The notes beneath the pieces are model-generated. The model had not been told where the DNA came from and ran no database searches. It was given only the letters and a program-made list of their open reading frames with translations. This document shows positions 42,851-53,960 of a stretch of DNA of 64,000 bases, one piece after another. Positions within the stretch are counted from its first letter, which is position 1. Every line of letters begins with the position of its first letter. This DNA is from Schistocephalus solidus. Taxonomy: Eukaryota; Platyhelminthes; Cestoda; Diphyllobothriidea; Diphyllobothriidae. The stretch is taken from contig WEDG01000895.1 in the NCBI GenBank assembly GCA_017591395.1, positions 347,955 through 411,954 on the forward strand, in the 5' to 3' direction. The translations under genes were made by a program, and so were the position numbers.

Positions 42851-43265
42851 ATAATTAAGGAGAAGAGTATCCTTCAGACTGGTTTAAAATAAAAAAATAT
42901 AATAACGCTTCCTCAAGAAGTCTAATTATTCGGATATATTTTCGAGAAATCTCCATCCCAATGAGTAATTTTTGCATGCTTTCAGCCGTTTTAACGAAAG
43001 TTGGCGCAAACGGTAACCCAAGATGAGGCAGAAAAATTGAAAGCGTTTATTTATCCTACGAGCTTCAAAACCTTGCCACCGGATATGTTTAATGATCGAT
43101 TAGGTGATCATTTTTTTCGATTTCATTCCGAAAAAATTGCAGACAAACTTAATATTTATTTTTAAAAGTTATCCGAAAGATTGGCTATGTGTCAACGGAG
43201 CACATAAAGGACAGCTGTAGGGATTTATTATATTCCCCCCTCCTATGTTTAGGGGGCGGGCACTA
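42851..43265. other. AT-rich, nothing recognised
   Basis: No frame, repeat or RNA gene that I can support. Confidence 0.35.
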
Positions 43266-43435
43266 TGGTTAGGGTTAACTTTAGGATTAGGCTAGCTTTA
43301 AAGTAATTTGGGGCTTACGTTTCGGGCTAAGGTAAGGATGAGCGATACCTATAGGGTTAGGCTTTAGGGTTAGGGTTAAGCTTAGTGCTACAGTTTAGTT
43401 TTATGTTAGGGTTAGGACCTGGGACTATTTTTTTC
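43266..43435 (+). repeat. Degenerate TTAGGG-like tract 2
   Basis: Contains ATGGTTAGGGTTAACTTTAG, and later GGGTTAGGCTTTAGGGTTAG and GTTAGGGTTAGGACC. The best telomere-like patch in the window, but imperfect. Confidence 0.6.
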
Positions 43436-44475
43436 TTACTGAAATAATGCGCAGGGGTCGGGTGTTCCTATTCCCGAGGGCCGGATAAGTAAGCTTTACT
43501 AGGACAGTGATTTTGACGTCAGTAAATCCCAAAAACAAGTATTCCATCTGTATATTTGCAGTCAAATGTATTAGCGAAAACGGTGTATTAGTCAACTTCT
43601 TTCTGCACTTGAATAGTTAAAAAAATTAAACTCCCAGATCCAATTACTCAGCTCCACTGAAGAGGCTTCGGCTAAATTCGCCGTGGGATAGTATCTGATC
43701 ACCGATGTTGTCGTTCTCAACCCTATAAGAATTGAGGTCAAAAATATGAGCAAATAGCGGTTATCATCTCCGGAATGCAACCGCGCTAGCAGTACTGTCT
43801 TTTGCATTTATTCCCTGGACTACAAATTCCTCAAGGGAGCGAAAGCCATTTTATTAAACAAATGACGCCTATCAAAACATTTGTTGCCTCCCTTCTGCTC
43901 AGCATTTTGGGCTTTGTTGAAATCTCCTATGTGAAAGGACAGTGTTTTTGTCTATCCAAACGCCGACTGAAAAGTGCGATCGGACACCGTCCATAACTGG
44001 TATCGGAAGAGGCTGCTGATGCCACGGTAAACTTTGCCTGAAGGCCTTAAATCTTTACCTTCAGTATATGAAATATACCCGGTAAAGGGACGTCCTTGGA
44101 TCGCCAGGAATAGTGCAGATGTTTGTAAAAATAACCGTTGCGTGCATGTAAAAACCTTAGAATTTATCTAATAAGATATTTGTTTTTCCCACTGGTAAAG
44201 ACGAAGGGGACGGAAATAACCCATGTACCTTCTCAGCCAGCCATACACCAATAACAGGCCGTGAAAAAGTGACATTCGAAATGAAGCCCGGGTAGGCATG
44301 AAGCAGTCGAGTTAAAAGTTCTAACACTTCCGCCGGCAGTTCATGCCCGGTCGACCGCAGTCGGAACGTAGTGCATCGCCGACGAGATTTCAGGATGGAA
44401 CATACTTGTCGGGTTTCGCCCTGGACTTCGGATGGACACTTGGTGATGAGCAATGAACGCGGAGATGGAACAACA
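43436..44475. other. No gene recognised
   Basis: Short open frames without domains. The 115-codon minus-strand frame at 44.16-44.50 kb has no recognisable motif. Confidence 0.35.
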
Positions 44476-44482
44476 GCAAGTA

Positions 44483-44545
44483 CAATGAAGACTGGAATGA
44501 CCATTTCTGCATTATTTGCTATCAGCAGTTAGCAATGCTCCAATA
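44483..44545 (-). mobile_element. SINE-H fragment, antisense
   Basis: GAAGACTGGAATGACCATTT, CTGCATTATTTGCTATCAGC, then AGCAATGC. It is only the hammerhead-like middle part, decayed. Confidence 0.5.
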
Positions 44546-44549
44546 ACCT

Positions 44550-45035
44550 GTCGGGAGTATCTGACATCTAGTCCTGGCTCGGTTATTTCATGAGTTAACA
44601 GGTAGTTTAGAGAAAATACAGGGTCTATTTGTAATCACTTGCATTGACTTGCAATAGGCTTGACGTGTGACACTGCAAAGAGACGAGACAACTCTGAGAA
44701 GAAGGCGGATGTGTGATCAATGAAGCAATTATATTTAGTTGCATGGTGTTTCGGATTATCACTCGAATTTGGCAGCAAAGACAGCTAGAGGCATGGGGAA
44801 TGAAAGCACAAGCCCCGCAGTTTATCAATGAGAACAGTGACTCCACTCCGCATACTATTAACTGCTGCTCAGGTAAGAGTGGTTGGCCATGCGGTTGATC
44901 CTGCTTACAGTGAGAGCGTCCGTCAGGCAAGTTGCTGATTACTAATCATGGTATACACCAACACCGTTTATGAACTTGCGACAATGAGTTACTCCGAGGC
45001 CGGTAACTGAGCCACCATCGTACTAGTTACAACCA
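44550..45035. other. No gene recognised
   Basis: Spacer with short frames on both strands and no domain. Confidence 0.35.
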
Positions 45036-45039
45036 TTGG

Positions 45040-45220
45040 CGGTGAGTGTGGGAGCGGCCAATTATGGTAGGTCGATTCTAGCATGACAATTGCATCCTCT
45101 AAATACTGCACCCCCTGTGAGTCCATCGCCCTTATCTGTAACCGTATCTAATGATGGAGTTGGACGATAATCAGGCGAAAAATATTCTTGTCCCTGTGCT
45201 TCCTTAATCTTAACTACTAT
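45040..45220 (+). repeat. Dispersed repeat shared with 19.60-19.80 kb
   Basis: GCATCCTCTAAATACTGCAC, CCCCTGTGAGT, CGCCCTTATCTG, GATGGAGTTGGACG and ATATTCTTGTCCC. Probably a retroelement tail; no coding part is attached. Confidence 0.45.
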
Positions 45221-45514
45221 CTGGAATTCTCCTTCCCGCTGCTATGACACAAATTAGTGGAAGATTTAATTCAGCAGGTTAGCGCACTACCCACCTAACT
45301 GCCGGTCATAGATTGGTGCGCATGCATTTGCAAGGCAGACAAGATCAGAACAGTGGTTACAGAAACGAGGCTTAATCAGGGCCTCAGAATCAGGTGGTCG
45401 CTTGGGGGCTCAGTCAAGTATCACTTACGTCGAGGTAACGATTGGATAGGTATTCCCACTTACAATTTATTCACATAAGCTTTCTACTTATTCCATTTAA
45501 CTAGACATGTTATG

Positions 45515-45630
45515 ATTAACTGGCGCTCACCGATTGGGTGGTCCACACATGGGATTGGGTAGGACTGGCTGATGACGGCTAATAAGCCAAATAAGGACAT
45601 TCCAGTTTCTTTTGTCCCTGTCGATACTTC
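45515..45630 (+). mobile_element. SINE-H fragment, sense, with inverted far-body end
   Basis: Starts with TGGCGCTCACCGATTGGG (the far body in inverted orientation). It then has GGGATTGGGTAGGACTGG, CTGATGACGGCTAATAAGCC and ACATTCCAGTTTCTTTTGTC. No tRNA-like head. CTGATGA and stem II are intact, but GAAA is changed to AAAT. Confidence 0.65.
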
Positions 45631-47325
45631 AGTAGACACGTTGTGTTAGGGAATTTTGTTGTCAGCTATCGCGAACGACGCTATGCGGCACAGAATCTTA
45701 CCAAATATAACCCTATACTTACTTCTCACTACTTATCCAATCGAAATTTCAACTTCACCAATTTGATCCCTCCTCCGGAGATAGCGGACGCGAAAAGGCG
45801 CGCAGAGCCAAGATAGAAAAACGGTGAAGTAGATGATATCAAAGCCAAACGCAGGAATACTGAGACGGCAGCTGTTCCTGACTCATGCAGTTTTAATTAA
45901 ACCTACTTTCGACCAACACCTGTGCCCTTATATTAGAAACCAGGACTATTTTGCTCCAATGAGCCGATTATGTCAGTGTATGTTGATTATAACGTGAGCA
46001 GTGATTAAGTAGAGAATTTTACTTCTTAGCTGTTCACAAGGTCACAAACCGATCGAGAATGCTGGATGCGAAAGAGTTTATAGGATACATGACGATATTC
46101 TCACCAGCATATGAGGAGCCTCTACTAAGGCTAAATCAGAATGCGGCAGCCATGTCCAATCATGAAAACCTTTGAAACCGTAAATAATATCATCCAAAAA
46201 GAAACAAAATTAGCCTCTAGAAGAGAATATACTACGAATTATAGGCTGGTTTATTCACTAATCTATTCATATTAGTCTAGCCTGCAAATTGTTGCTGAAG
46301 ATGGGATGAGAGAAGAATGTAGCCTTGACGAAAGGAGCAATGCAGTAGAAAATATAAAATGCTGCTTCAGTTTGTAATACACAGTGAAGCAGCTTGAAGC
46401 AAAAATTTCTAATTAACCAGGAAACAAAGTGGGATGTAGGAAAGAAAGCTATATCGAAACATTTTCAACAGGCGAAGCATTATGACAATGACATCAAACT
46501 GGCTTTGCATGCTATGGAACTTGATGTCGAGCATTAGGAACTAGTTTATCATTAAAGGACTATGCTAAAACATACTCTCAGCGCGCTTTGAACCTGGATA
46601 TGCAAATCATGTTTGACAGAATGGTTAAAAATGGCAGAGAATTTTTGTCCGTTACAGTCTGCCCTGACCTTGCAAGGTTATCTGCTTTTGAACTGGAATT
46701 TAGAAAGTTTTGGGTAGCGCTACTCAGTCTTTAGCATGCGAAGAAAAATGGAAAGCATTCAAGGCTAACATGGTTTTATTACTAACTGTTTGGATCAGCT
46801 TATAAGGATGGTCAGGCAATGGCCTAATTAAGGCCTTCTTTAAGGCATTTCATGCCAGATGACTAGTCACGTTTAATAGATCTTTCGACTGGGCGGTTCG
46901 ATTGCTCCAAGCCGACCGGTTGACATTCGCACCGTATTCCCTTCGGAATGGGCGTGATATCGCTGAGTTGCGCTGCCATCTCCTTCCCTAACCCACATTG
47001 CCTCAATGATAAGGCAGTTTTAAAACCGGAGGTTGATGCGGAAGCAGTGTCTAGCAGAGCTAAATCACTCATCTACACGTACCACACATGATCTGGGTCC
47101 CACTATGTTATCAGTTTAATGTAAGTGCGACTCGTATCTCACATCAACAGGGTGCCATAAAGGCCGCATTTAGGAGGAATCATTGCAATCCGACCCTCAG
47201 TCCTCCAGTCACTTCAGAGTAGTCACCATTGCGGTTGAGTTAGGCCGGCAGTTGGGAAATTGCGAGGTCACGACGAATACAACAACTAATACCACTCACT
47301 TCGGTTATTAATAAAAACCAGCGAA
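45631..47325. other. No gene recognised
   Basis: AT-rich. Small frames without motifs, and no repeat that I can match with confidence. Confidence 0.35.
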
Positions 47326-47327
47326 AA

Positions 47328-47747
47328 ACTGTGGCGTCTTTCTTAACTGCCGTTCAAAATCGTAACTTCTCAGGGCTTATAAACACGGGTCCTTTTGAAC
47401 GCATTTTCTTAACAATACTCAGACAGGGCTTCTGACACGGTTGAACAACCCAATGTTGTACACATAAAAAAGAGTCCACATATCTGGAAACACATCCCCC
47501 ATCACGCAGAGGAGAGAGGGTGGAGCATACTACTTTTTAAATAACACGATACACCATATTGACAGCACAGGCACTAGGTAGTATCTTTACTGCTAGTATG
47601 GTGCATCATGTTTCATCAATATATTCTACTGGCAGCCTGTTTACTGAATATTACGCGGTGACGCGTCTGTGGTTGATAAGCTTTGGCCCAAATATTCATA
47701 TCCAATTTCGGTTTGAACCTATTAAGCTTACTTCAGACTGATTCACT
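47328..47747. repeat. 0.43-kb inverted repeat, left arm
   Basis: Reverse complement of 52963-53386 at roughly 90 percent by eye. Landmarks: CACATAAAAAAGAGTCCACA, GGAGAGAGGGTGGAGCATA, GCCCAAATATTCATATCCAA and CAGACTGATTCACTCC. It contains an internal palindrome, GATACACCATA with TATGGTGNATC, about 38 bases apart. Confidence 0.8.
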
Positions 47748-47937
47748 CCCTGTCTCATGTTAGCCCAAAGGTGGTTAAAGGTACAACGGTTTAAAAGTTA
47801 AAACAATACAAATAGTCCCTTCTGTAAACTGCGAAGTCGCAACGGGTCGAGGTTAGTAAGCTCACAGCGTTTTTAGTAGGACAGGTTTCGGTGTTCTGAA
47901 GAGAAAATTACTGGACTGATTCTATCTTCTTCCGATC
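47748..47937 (-). mobile_element. LINE 3' tail, inverted
   Basis: Near-perfect reverse complement of 49902-50083 (AAAGGTACAACGGTTTAAAA, GACAGGTTTCGGTGTTCTGA and GATTCTATCTTCTTCC are all shared). This is the last coding part and 3' end of the LINE that follows, placed head-on to it. Confidence 0.8.
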
Positions 47938-47954
47938 TCTGTCTCTCGCAGGAA

Positions 47955-48660
47955 TTTCACACTGCAGCTGACTAAAATCTGAAGTCCGACTGTATTGCAT
48001 GTGACTTCAATCTTCCTGAAGTTCATTGGTTTCCACCGTCCGGTCCTGCAAAATTCGAAGACTCACTTGAGACCATAGATATCGGCACGTGGGACCAGGT
48101 AGTTGATTTTCCACCCGTTGATCTAACATACTTGAGCTTATTTTATGTAGAGGTTGTCAGCCATTGTCAGTGTCACCTTTAGATCGACTTGGGAGTTCTG
48201 ACCGTGCCATAGTTCTTTTTACACTATAACTCGAGGCTGAAGAAACTCTTTTTCAATAAATATATTTTCTCCGTGATTTCCGATCAGCAAATATGGGGAA
48301 TTACTGACACATCTTAATTCCCATGATTGAACTAACTTCTTTCTATGTGTGGATATGAATGTTTGTACTGATATATTGTCAAGGATAAAGTCTTCCTCCC
48401 TTATCTTTCCACCATAGACTGCGTAGACTCTCATGTGGTTTTCCTCTACAAAACGGCACTTTCGTCCTGCCCTTGATCCAACAAATCTTTGAACAGGCTA
48501 AAAGGCTGTCTGACGAAAAACAGCTAGCCAATGAGGTAATTTTTTTCCGAAAACCCTTCGTTAAATGTTGCGAAGCTCTTTTCGCGCACAGTAAAAGCGC
48601 AGAGAAAAACGCAGCACCCCATTCTTCGGGACACCTTAGGAAACCCTATAGCTGACGCTA
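47955..48660 (+). pseudogene. LINE endonuclease remnant (CR1-like)
   Basis: Decayed endonuclease. After a stop it reads DCIACDFNLPEVHWFPP, matching the (G)DFNxPxxxW motif, followed by DQVVDFPP and a NxLDL-type remnant in a shifted frame. From 48470 the plus frame reads QAKRLSDEKQLANEVI, like the linker between endonuclease and RT. Multiple stops. Confidence 0.55.
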
Positions 48661-50083
48661 AGCTGATGGCTGATAGCTTCAATGCTTTATTGTCGAGAAA
48701 TTTTATTAAAAATTATGTCGCCCCCTTTCCGAACATCCGGGTTTGGACCGGTAACGTCCTCGAAACCATAACTTTTACCCTCTGGGACGTGACCGTAGCC
48801 ATTCGGCGTTTTTGTCAATCTTACAGTCCTGGACCAGATGGCATTCCGGTAAGCGTTCTAAAGACGGATGTAAATGAGATTTTTCCGTCCCTTCTGTAAA
48901 AGATATTTACTCTTGCTCTTGAAAGCGAAACTTTCCCTATCTTAAGGAAGGAATCGCACATTCTGCCTACATCCACACACGACCGATCTACGTCATTTGA
49001 CGACTTTAGGCCAATAAATACACTTCCCACAGCCTCGAAGATCTTAAAGACCTTGATCAAAGTCAAGATTATGCGGCCCCTAACAGAGAATAACCTACTT
49101 AATGCGGCTCAGCATGGGTTCCTCGAAAAGTGATCTTGTAACACCTGCCAGCTCTCTTTCTTTGATCATGTGCTACAATCTAGAGACAGTGGTTTTGCAG
49201 TTTACACCGTTTATTTAAATTTCACGAAGGCTTTTGATCGTGTTGACCATGATCTCCTCCTCCTTAAACTTGCCTCCTTCTGTATAGGTAACAAGCTTCT
49301 GAACTTAATATCCTCCTATTTGAATACTCGCTCACAACGAGTTAAAATTTCCGATGTTAAAACCAATCCCACGCATGTGAGAAGGTGAATTATTCAGGGA
49401 AGTGTGCTCAGCCCACTTATATTTTGCCTATTTTGTAAATAAAGTTCCTGATTGTTTTCAGTATGGTAGGCCCTTTATGTACCCTGACGATTTATAAAGT
49501 TGCCAATCGATATAAACCAGCCAATTACAACATCGTGCTTGAGCTCTTAAAAAAGGATCTTCAGTCCTTCGCTCAGTGGTGTCGCACATGGTGCCTTTCG
49601 CTTTCTTGGCACAAGTGCTCCGCTATGGTTATTGGCGACAACCATCAGCCCCATCTAAGCATAGACGGTTACGACCTAAATGTGCCTGGAGTTATAAAGG
49701 ATCTGGGCATATCATATTCCAGTGGTCGTAATCTGTCAGAGCACTGCGCCCTGCTTGACTCGAAAGCACGCCAAAATATTGGGTTTATTATCATAAATTT
49801 CAAAACTGTCAATATAAGAACCAGCCTTTATAAAATGTATGTCAGGCCTAGTCTGGAATACTACTGGTTTCTATTTAGCCTTCGGCACGCTAGTGAAGGA
49901 AGAAGATAGAATCAGTCCAGCAATTTTCTCTTCAGAACACTGAAACCTGTCCTACTAAAAACGCTGTGAGCTTACTAACCTCGACCCGGTGCGACTTCGC
50001 AGTTTACAGAAGGGACTATTTGTATTGTTTTAACTTTTAAACCGTTGTACCTTTAACCACCTTTGGGCTAACATGAGACAGGG
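48661..50083 (+). pseudogene. LINE reverse transcriptase remnant (CR1-like), YADD mutated to YPDD
   Basis: Pieces in several frames: QSYSPGPDGIPVSVLK near 48815-48865, LTENNLLNAAQHGF near 49085, VYLNFTKAFDRVDHDLLLLK near 49205-49265, IQGSVLSPLIFCLF near 49395, then FMYPDDL with YPDD at 49480-49491 where CR1-like RTs have YADD/FADD. Next come LQSFAQWCRTWCLSLSWHKC, VIKDLGISYSS, LYKMYVRPSLEYYWF and finally CELTNLDPVRLRSLQKGLFV. A stop in almost every block and the altered catalytic box show a long-dead copy. Confidence 0.8.
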
Positions 50084-50089
50084 AGGGGG

Positions 50090-51055
50090 GCAGAACCCAG
50101 TTAAGGAGGTCGTTCATTCTTTATTTTCAACCTAGGTGATTAATAATACCACCAGCTGTTTTGCTGTATAAATGACATAGTCTAACTCCTTGACAAAAAA
50201 GGCTACAAAAACAACCGCAGGAGCGATTTCCATTTTAGGGGAACAGAGATGGACTGCGTCAAACTCCAGCGGCGGACCATGACACTTTGTCCCTGTCCAC
50301 CGCAGTCCGAACGGCTGAGTTTTAGAGTAGTTTATATCACTACCCTCAAGTAGACAAACATGTCCCAACTTGGTTTAGGGCAGTTATTACCATGGGAAAC
50401 CGACCGAATATAAAGTTGCGCATATTCGAGCTAAAATTTATAATCATTTTGCCTGCTAAGATTACTTCGAAGTAATGGTGCAATAGAAGAGCATTTTCTA
50501 GAACGGGTTAGATGAATAGGTAAAATGCACAACGTTTCATGTGTCCCAGAATCATCGTCCCAATCTTTATCATCACATTTCATGAGTGAGGTTACAAACT
50601 GTAAGCCACTCTGAATATTTTTTCTAAATACAAAGAAGAAGAAAACACCTTTTCTCTTTCTCATGGTATTTCACCAATAATTTCAAAATTCATCTAAGTA
50701 AAACCATTCTGGTGCGTTGTATGAGGTATATAAGCGTTGCGGGATACATTGGCTAAGGCTCGGTAATTTACGCGTTCCGTTTGCAAGTTTGATTTCTCCA
50801 GCCTTTGAATGCGTTTGTTTCTCCTGATGCACTTTCTCTTAGCTCCGCTCTTTTTTCTGGGAGGGTACCCAGTTCCCCCTGGCTCTGCTAGGTCTCCCAT
50901 CTTTTAGGACCCCTTTGTATATTTCGACCATGCGTATCAGTGCCGGAATTTCCTGTACTGTTTTCAAAACTCATTGTTTGCATTTGCGACATGTATACTG
51001 GCTTCAGTACAGGACCAAGGCCTAAAACGTGTCATATGTTTCTCACTAAACAAAT
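50090..51055. other. No gene recognised
   Basis: Short open frames on the minus strand (50.43-50.66 and 50.69-50.90 kb) have no recognisable domain. Confidence 0.35.
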
Positions 51056-51598
51056 TTATTTATTTATTGACTGCCGCTTTACAGACAAGGTCAAAAGAGA
51101 TATACAGTAGAGGATCGAGCTGACAGTGGAAAAACTCCTGATCGTTCTTTCAAGTGTTTGCAGGAGAACAAACTGCCTCTTATTGGGTGATTAAAGCTCG
51201 GGATCGTGAAGAGTTGACACAGATGCACGGTTTAGTCCTTCTCCCTTTAGTGTTATGGACTCGGTATTTTGCACCAGCAGCAGGTATGTCGGCGAACGGT
51301 TGCTCACTGTCAACTGAGGGATGAGCCGATTACGGACTGCAGAGCCAGCAATATTGCCCTCAGCATGAAGTCTGGCACAGGATTCAGAGTCCGCGAACGC
51401 CATCAGAACGGAAGAGAGCTTCTGCCGAGTCCGCACCCAAAAGTCGTTGAAAGTGTCCTGAATGTAGGAAACTAGTGACAGATCTCGTAACCAAAGGATA
51501 GCTTTGCTGAATTTTGATACTTCTGGGTAGCTTATTCCAGATTGCTATAGCATTTACTGAAAAAAGCTGACGGAATCTAACGGTGCGTGCCAGAGGAA
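51056..51598 (-). pseudogene. LINE 3' end, antisense, with TAAA-type tail
   Basis: On the minus strand the frame contains RTVRFRQLFSVNAIAIWNKL, then PRSIKIQQSYPLVTRSVTSF. This is the FFSxRVxxxWNxLP...FKxxLD ending of many CR1/Jockey-like RTs. The 3' end is AATAAATAAATAAATTTG at about 51053-51070, a typical short-repeat tail. Everything upstream of the last about 60 codons is missing (5' truncation). Confidence 0.7.
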
Positions 51599-51760
51599 AC
51601 AATAAAAAGACATATCGATGCATGGTGTGCCGAGAGTGGTCGAGCTGCCACGCAAGCCTCGTCTGCCCATACTATTCCAAGACATGGAGACACTGTATGG
51701 GACTTTTCTGCCATATACGCATCCATGAAAGCTGGATCCACCACAAAGCCATCACCAACA
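51590..51760 (+). pseudogene. Relic of the LINE zinc-finger tail
   Basis: The frame from 51583 reads KTYRCMVCREWSSCHASLVC, then YYSKTWRHCMGLFCHIRIHE and SWIHHKA. It aligns with finger 3 of the 28-33 kb LINE (CPHCPRAFTHRMGLFGHMRIH then DSGIHHNA). The second Cys is lost (CPYY). It abuts, and partly overlaps, the start of the antisense LINE fragment at 51.6 kb. Confidence 0.6.
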
Positions 51761-51764
51761 GCCC

Positions 51765-52255
51765 AAGCCTTTCTGCTTTGCCAAAAATTTAATGGTCTAC
51801 AATCCATGCAGACGGTCGGATGGCCACTGTTGCCCCACCCCTCCAAGGGTGACAGTTTTTTACTCCTAATTAATACTGGTAGTTTTTTTTTTAATTGTCT
51901 GCTCTCTTTCAACTATGTTCCATCCAGTTGGCTCATATAAATTGGCCTCGCCAACAAACCGAGATAATATTTTTTGCTACCACGACTCGCATATACAAAT
52001 AGGGAATTCAAAGGTAACTCACCTATATCTCCTCAAATATACTGATAATGATGATTAAGAATTGTCTACTGACAAATGCGGGGACAAGGCTGGAATGGTT
52101 ATGTCTGGATTTTTTTGTCCTCCGTTAGCAGCGATATTCCAACCTTTCAGGATGCACATCATCGATCCTGTGAGGATATAAAATGTAATTCTAACGTCTG
52201 TAAGACAACTTCTTTTTTGATTTAGATAGGTGTCACATGTTTAGGTTTGCATCCG
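51765..52255. other. Spacer with an antisense SINE-H trace
   Basis: 52.07-52.14 kb has GGGGACAAGGCTGGAATGGTTATGTCTGGA, a weak antisense match to the SINE-H body. Otherwise nothing is recognised. Confidence 0.35.
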
Positions 52256-52625
52256 CCTCGTCGGCAAAGTTTGTGCTGGGGTTAACGTTTAGGATTCGAT
52301 TTTACGGCTTGCGTAAAGGTTAAAAATTACTTCAGCAGCTAAAGTCAGGTTTTCGTGAGTTTGGTTAGGAATTAAGATTTAGAGTTGGGATGTAGGTCTA
52401 TGGAATAAAGTTTACGGCTAGGGTTATGGATAAGATTTAGTTTTAGGACTAAAGCTTACTGAATGAAGTTTAGTAGTTAGGTCTCATGGTTAAGTTTAGG
52501 GTCTAGTGTCTAAGGTAAGGGCTTGGGAAAAGGTTTATGACTTAGGGATAGGATTAAGGCTTGGAGTTACGGTAAGTTTTTGATCAGGGTGAAGTCAAGT
52601 ATCCAGGGTGGCCTTGGACTTAAGG
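52256..52625 (+). repeat. Degenerate TTAGGG-like tract 3
   Basis: Runs of GGTTAGG, TTAGGG, GTTTAGG and TTTAGAG variants over about 370 bases, for example GGCTAGGGTTATGGATAAG and TTAAGTTTAGGG. Very diverged. Confidence 0.5.
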
Positions 52626-52962
52626 GTCTACATTCCACATTTGCAGGCATCTTATGCCTACCTAAGTTATCCCTTTAAATCGAGAAAAGACATTTCAGAA
52701 TTTCCGTTAACATTTCATGAGCTAGCATATTTACTCTATATAGAATTAAAAAGCGTTTTTTATTTCGAGTTATGGGCTGTGAACTAGCATATTGCAGATG
52801 TTATGTATGTCTTGTCTGTCTGATGAATAAGGTTCCAGAGCTAACCTTCACAAATGTGACCCCAGTATTCGAAATCCAAAGATAATGGTATAATGTTTTG
52901 ACTTAAATTAAAGCCGTATACTGCTTTTTAATCTCCGCAGAAATTAATCGCTAACGTGGAGT
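52626..52962. other. No gene recognised
   Basis: AT-rich; a TTTCATGAGCTAGC motif near 52.71 kb is shared with other dispersed repeats. Confidence 0.35.
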
Positions 52963-53386
52963 GAATCAGTCTGATGGAAGCTTAATAGGTTCAAACCGAA
53001 ATTGGATATGAATATTTGGGCCAAAGCTCATCAACCACAGAGGCGTCACCGCGTAATATTCATTAAACAGGCCGCCAGTAGAATATATTGATGTAACATG
53101 ATACACCATACTAGCAGTAAAGATACTAGCTAGTGCCTGTGCTGTCAATATGGTGTATCGTATTATTTCAAAAGTACTATGCTCCACCCTCTCTCCTCTG
53201 CGTGATGGGGGAGGTGTTTCCAGATATGTGGACTCTTTTTTATGTGTACAACATTGGGTTGTTCAACCGTGTCAGAAGTCCTGTCTGAGTATTCTTAAGA
53301 AAATGTGTTCAAAAGGGGCCGTGTTTATAAGCCCTGAGAAGTTACGATTTTGATTGGCTGTTAAGAAAGTGGCCACTGTTCCGTAC
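52963..53386. repeat. 0.43-kb inverted repeat, right arm
   Basis: Reverse complement of 47328-47747. Landmarks: GGAGTGAATCAGTCTGATGG, TTGGATATGAATATTTGGGC, TGCTCCACCCTCTCTCCTCT and CTGAGAAGTTACGATTTTG. It keeps the internal palindrome GATACACCATA with TATGGTGTATC. Confidence 0.8.
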
Positions 53387-53960
53387 TCACGTCCTCGTGG
53401 ATTTTGATTTTTTGCTGAAACTTGATTATTGAAGTTCAGCATGACCTTCAACATGTGTAACTTGGACTGTTACTGAGAATTCTTAGGAGTACGGTATAGA
53501 AGGACACACGATCAAGTAAGTTAAAAGAAAGTTAGGCCACAAGGTCTTCCGCAAACACCTTCGAGGAGCTATATTTCTTGGCTTAGTATCGATTAGCTGT
53601 GTTCCGTTGTGTCACTCTTTTCGCTATCTCGATAGCCCGACTGTGCGGAATCGCTCAAAATCCTCAAATCCAAGATAAGTTAAACTTGCGTATTATTTGA
53701 ATATATTGAGATATTTACCACTCAATAATCATTTCCATTTATTAGTAGTATACTTATGTACCCTAGCTGTAATTCGTTGCAACCAACTGTCTAAATCCTC
53801 ATATACACATATAACAGAAATATGATTGACGCTAACGTTTCCCATCGATAAACTAGATCTCTCTGCTATCTTACGTTTGTAAAATTTTATCGATAAATAT
53901 GAACATTTATTTACGATTCTTAACTCGCTACTAGACTCAAAATCTTTTACAAGCAGTCCA
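53387..53960. other. AT-rich, nothing recognised
   Basis: No supported feature before the ORF1-like relic. Confidence 0.35.

Noticed and set aside
44157..44504. A 115-codon minus-strand frame as a gene
   Set aside because: No domain, no start context, and it runs into a SINE-H fragment.
48219..48434. A minus-strand frame within the CR1-like LINE
   Set aside because: The surrounding motifs put the coding strand on plus; this is antisense shadow.
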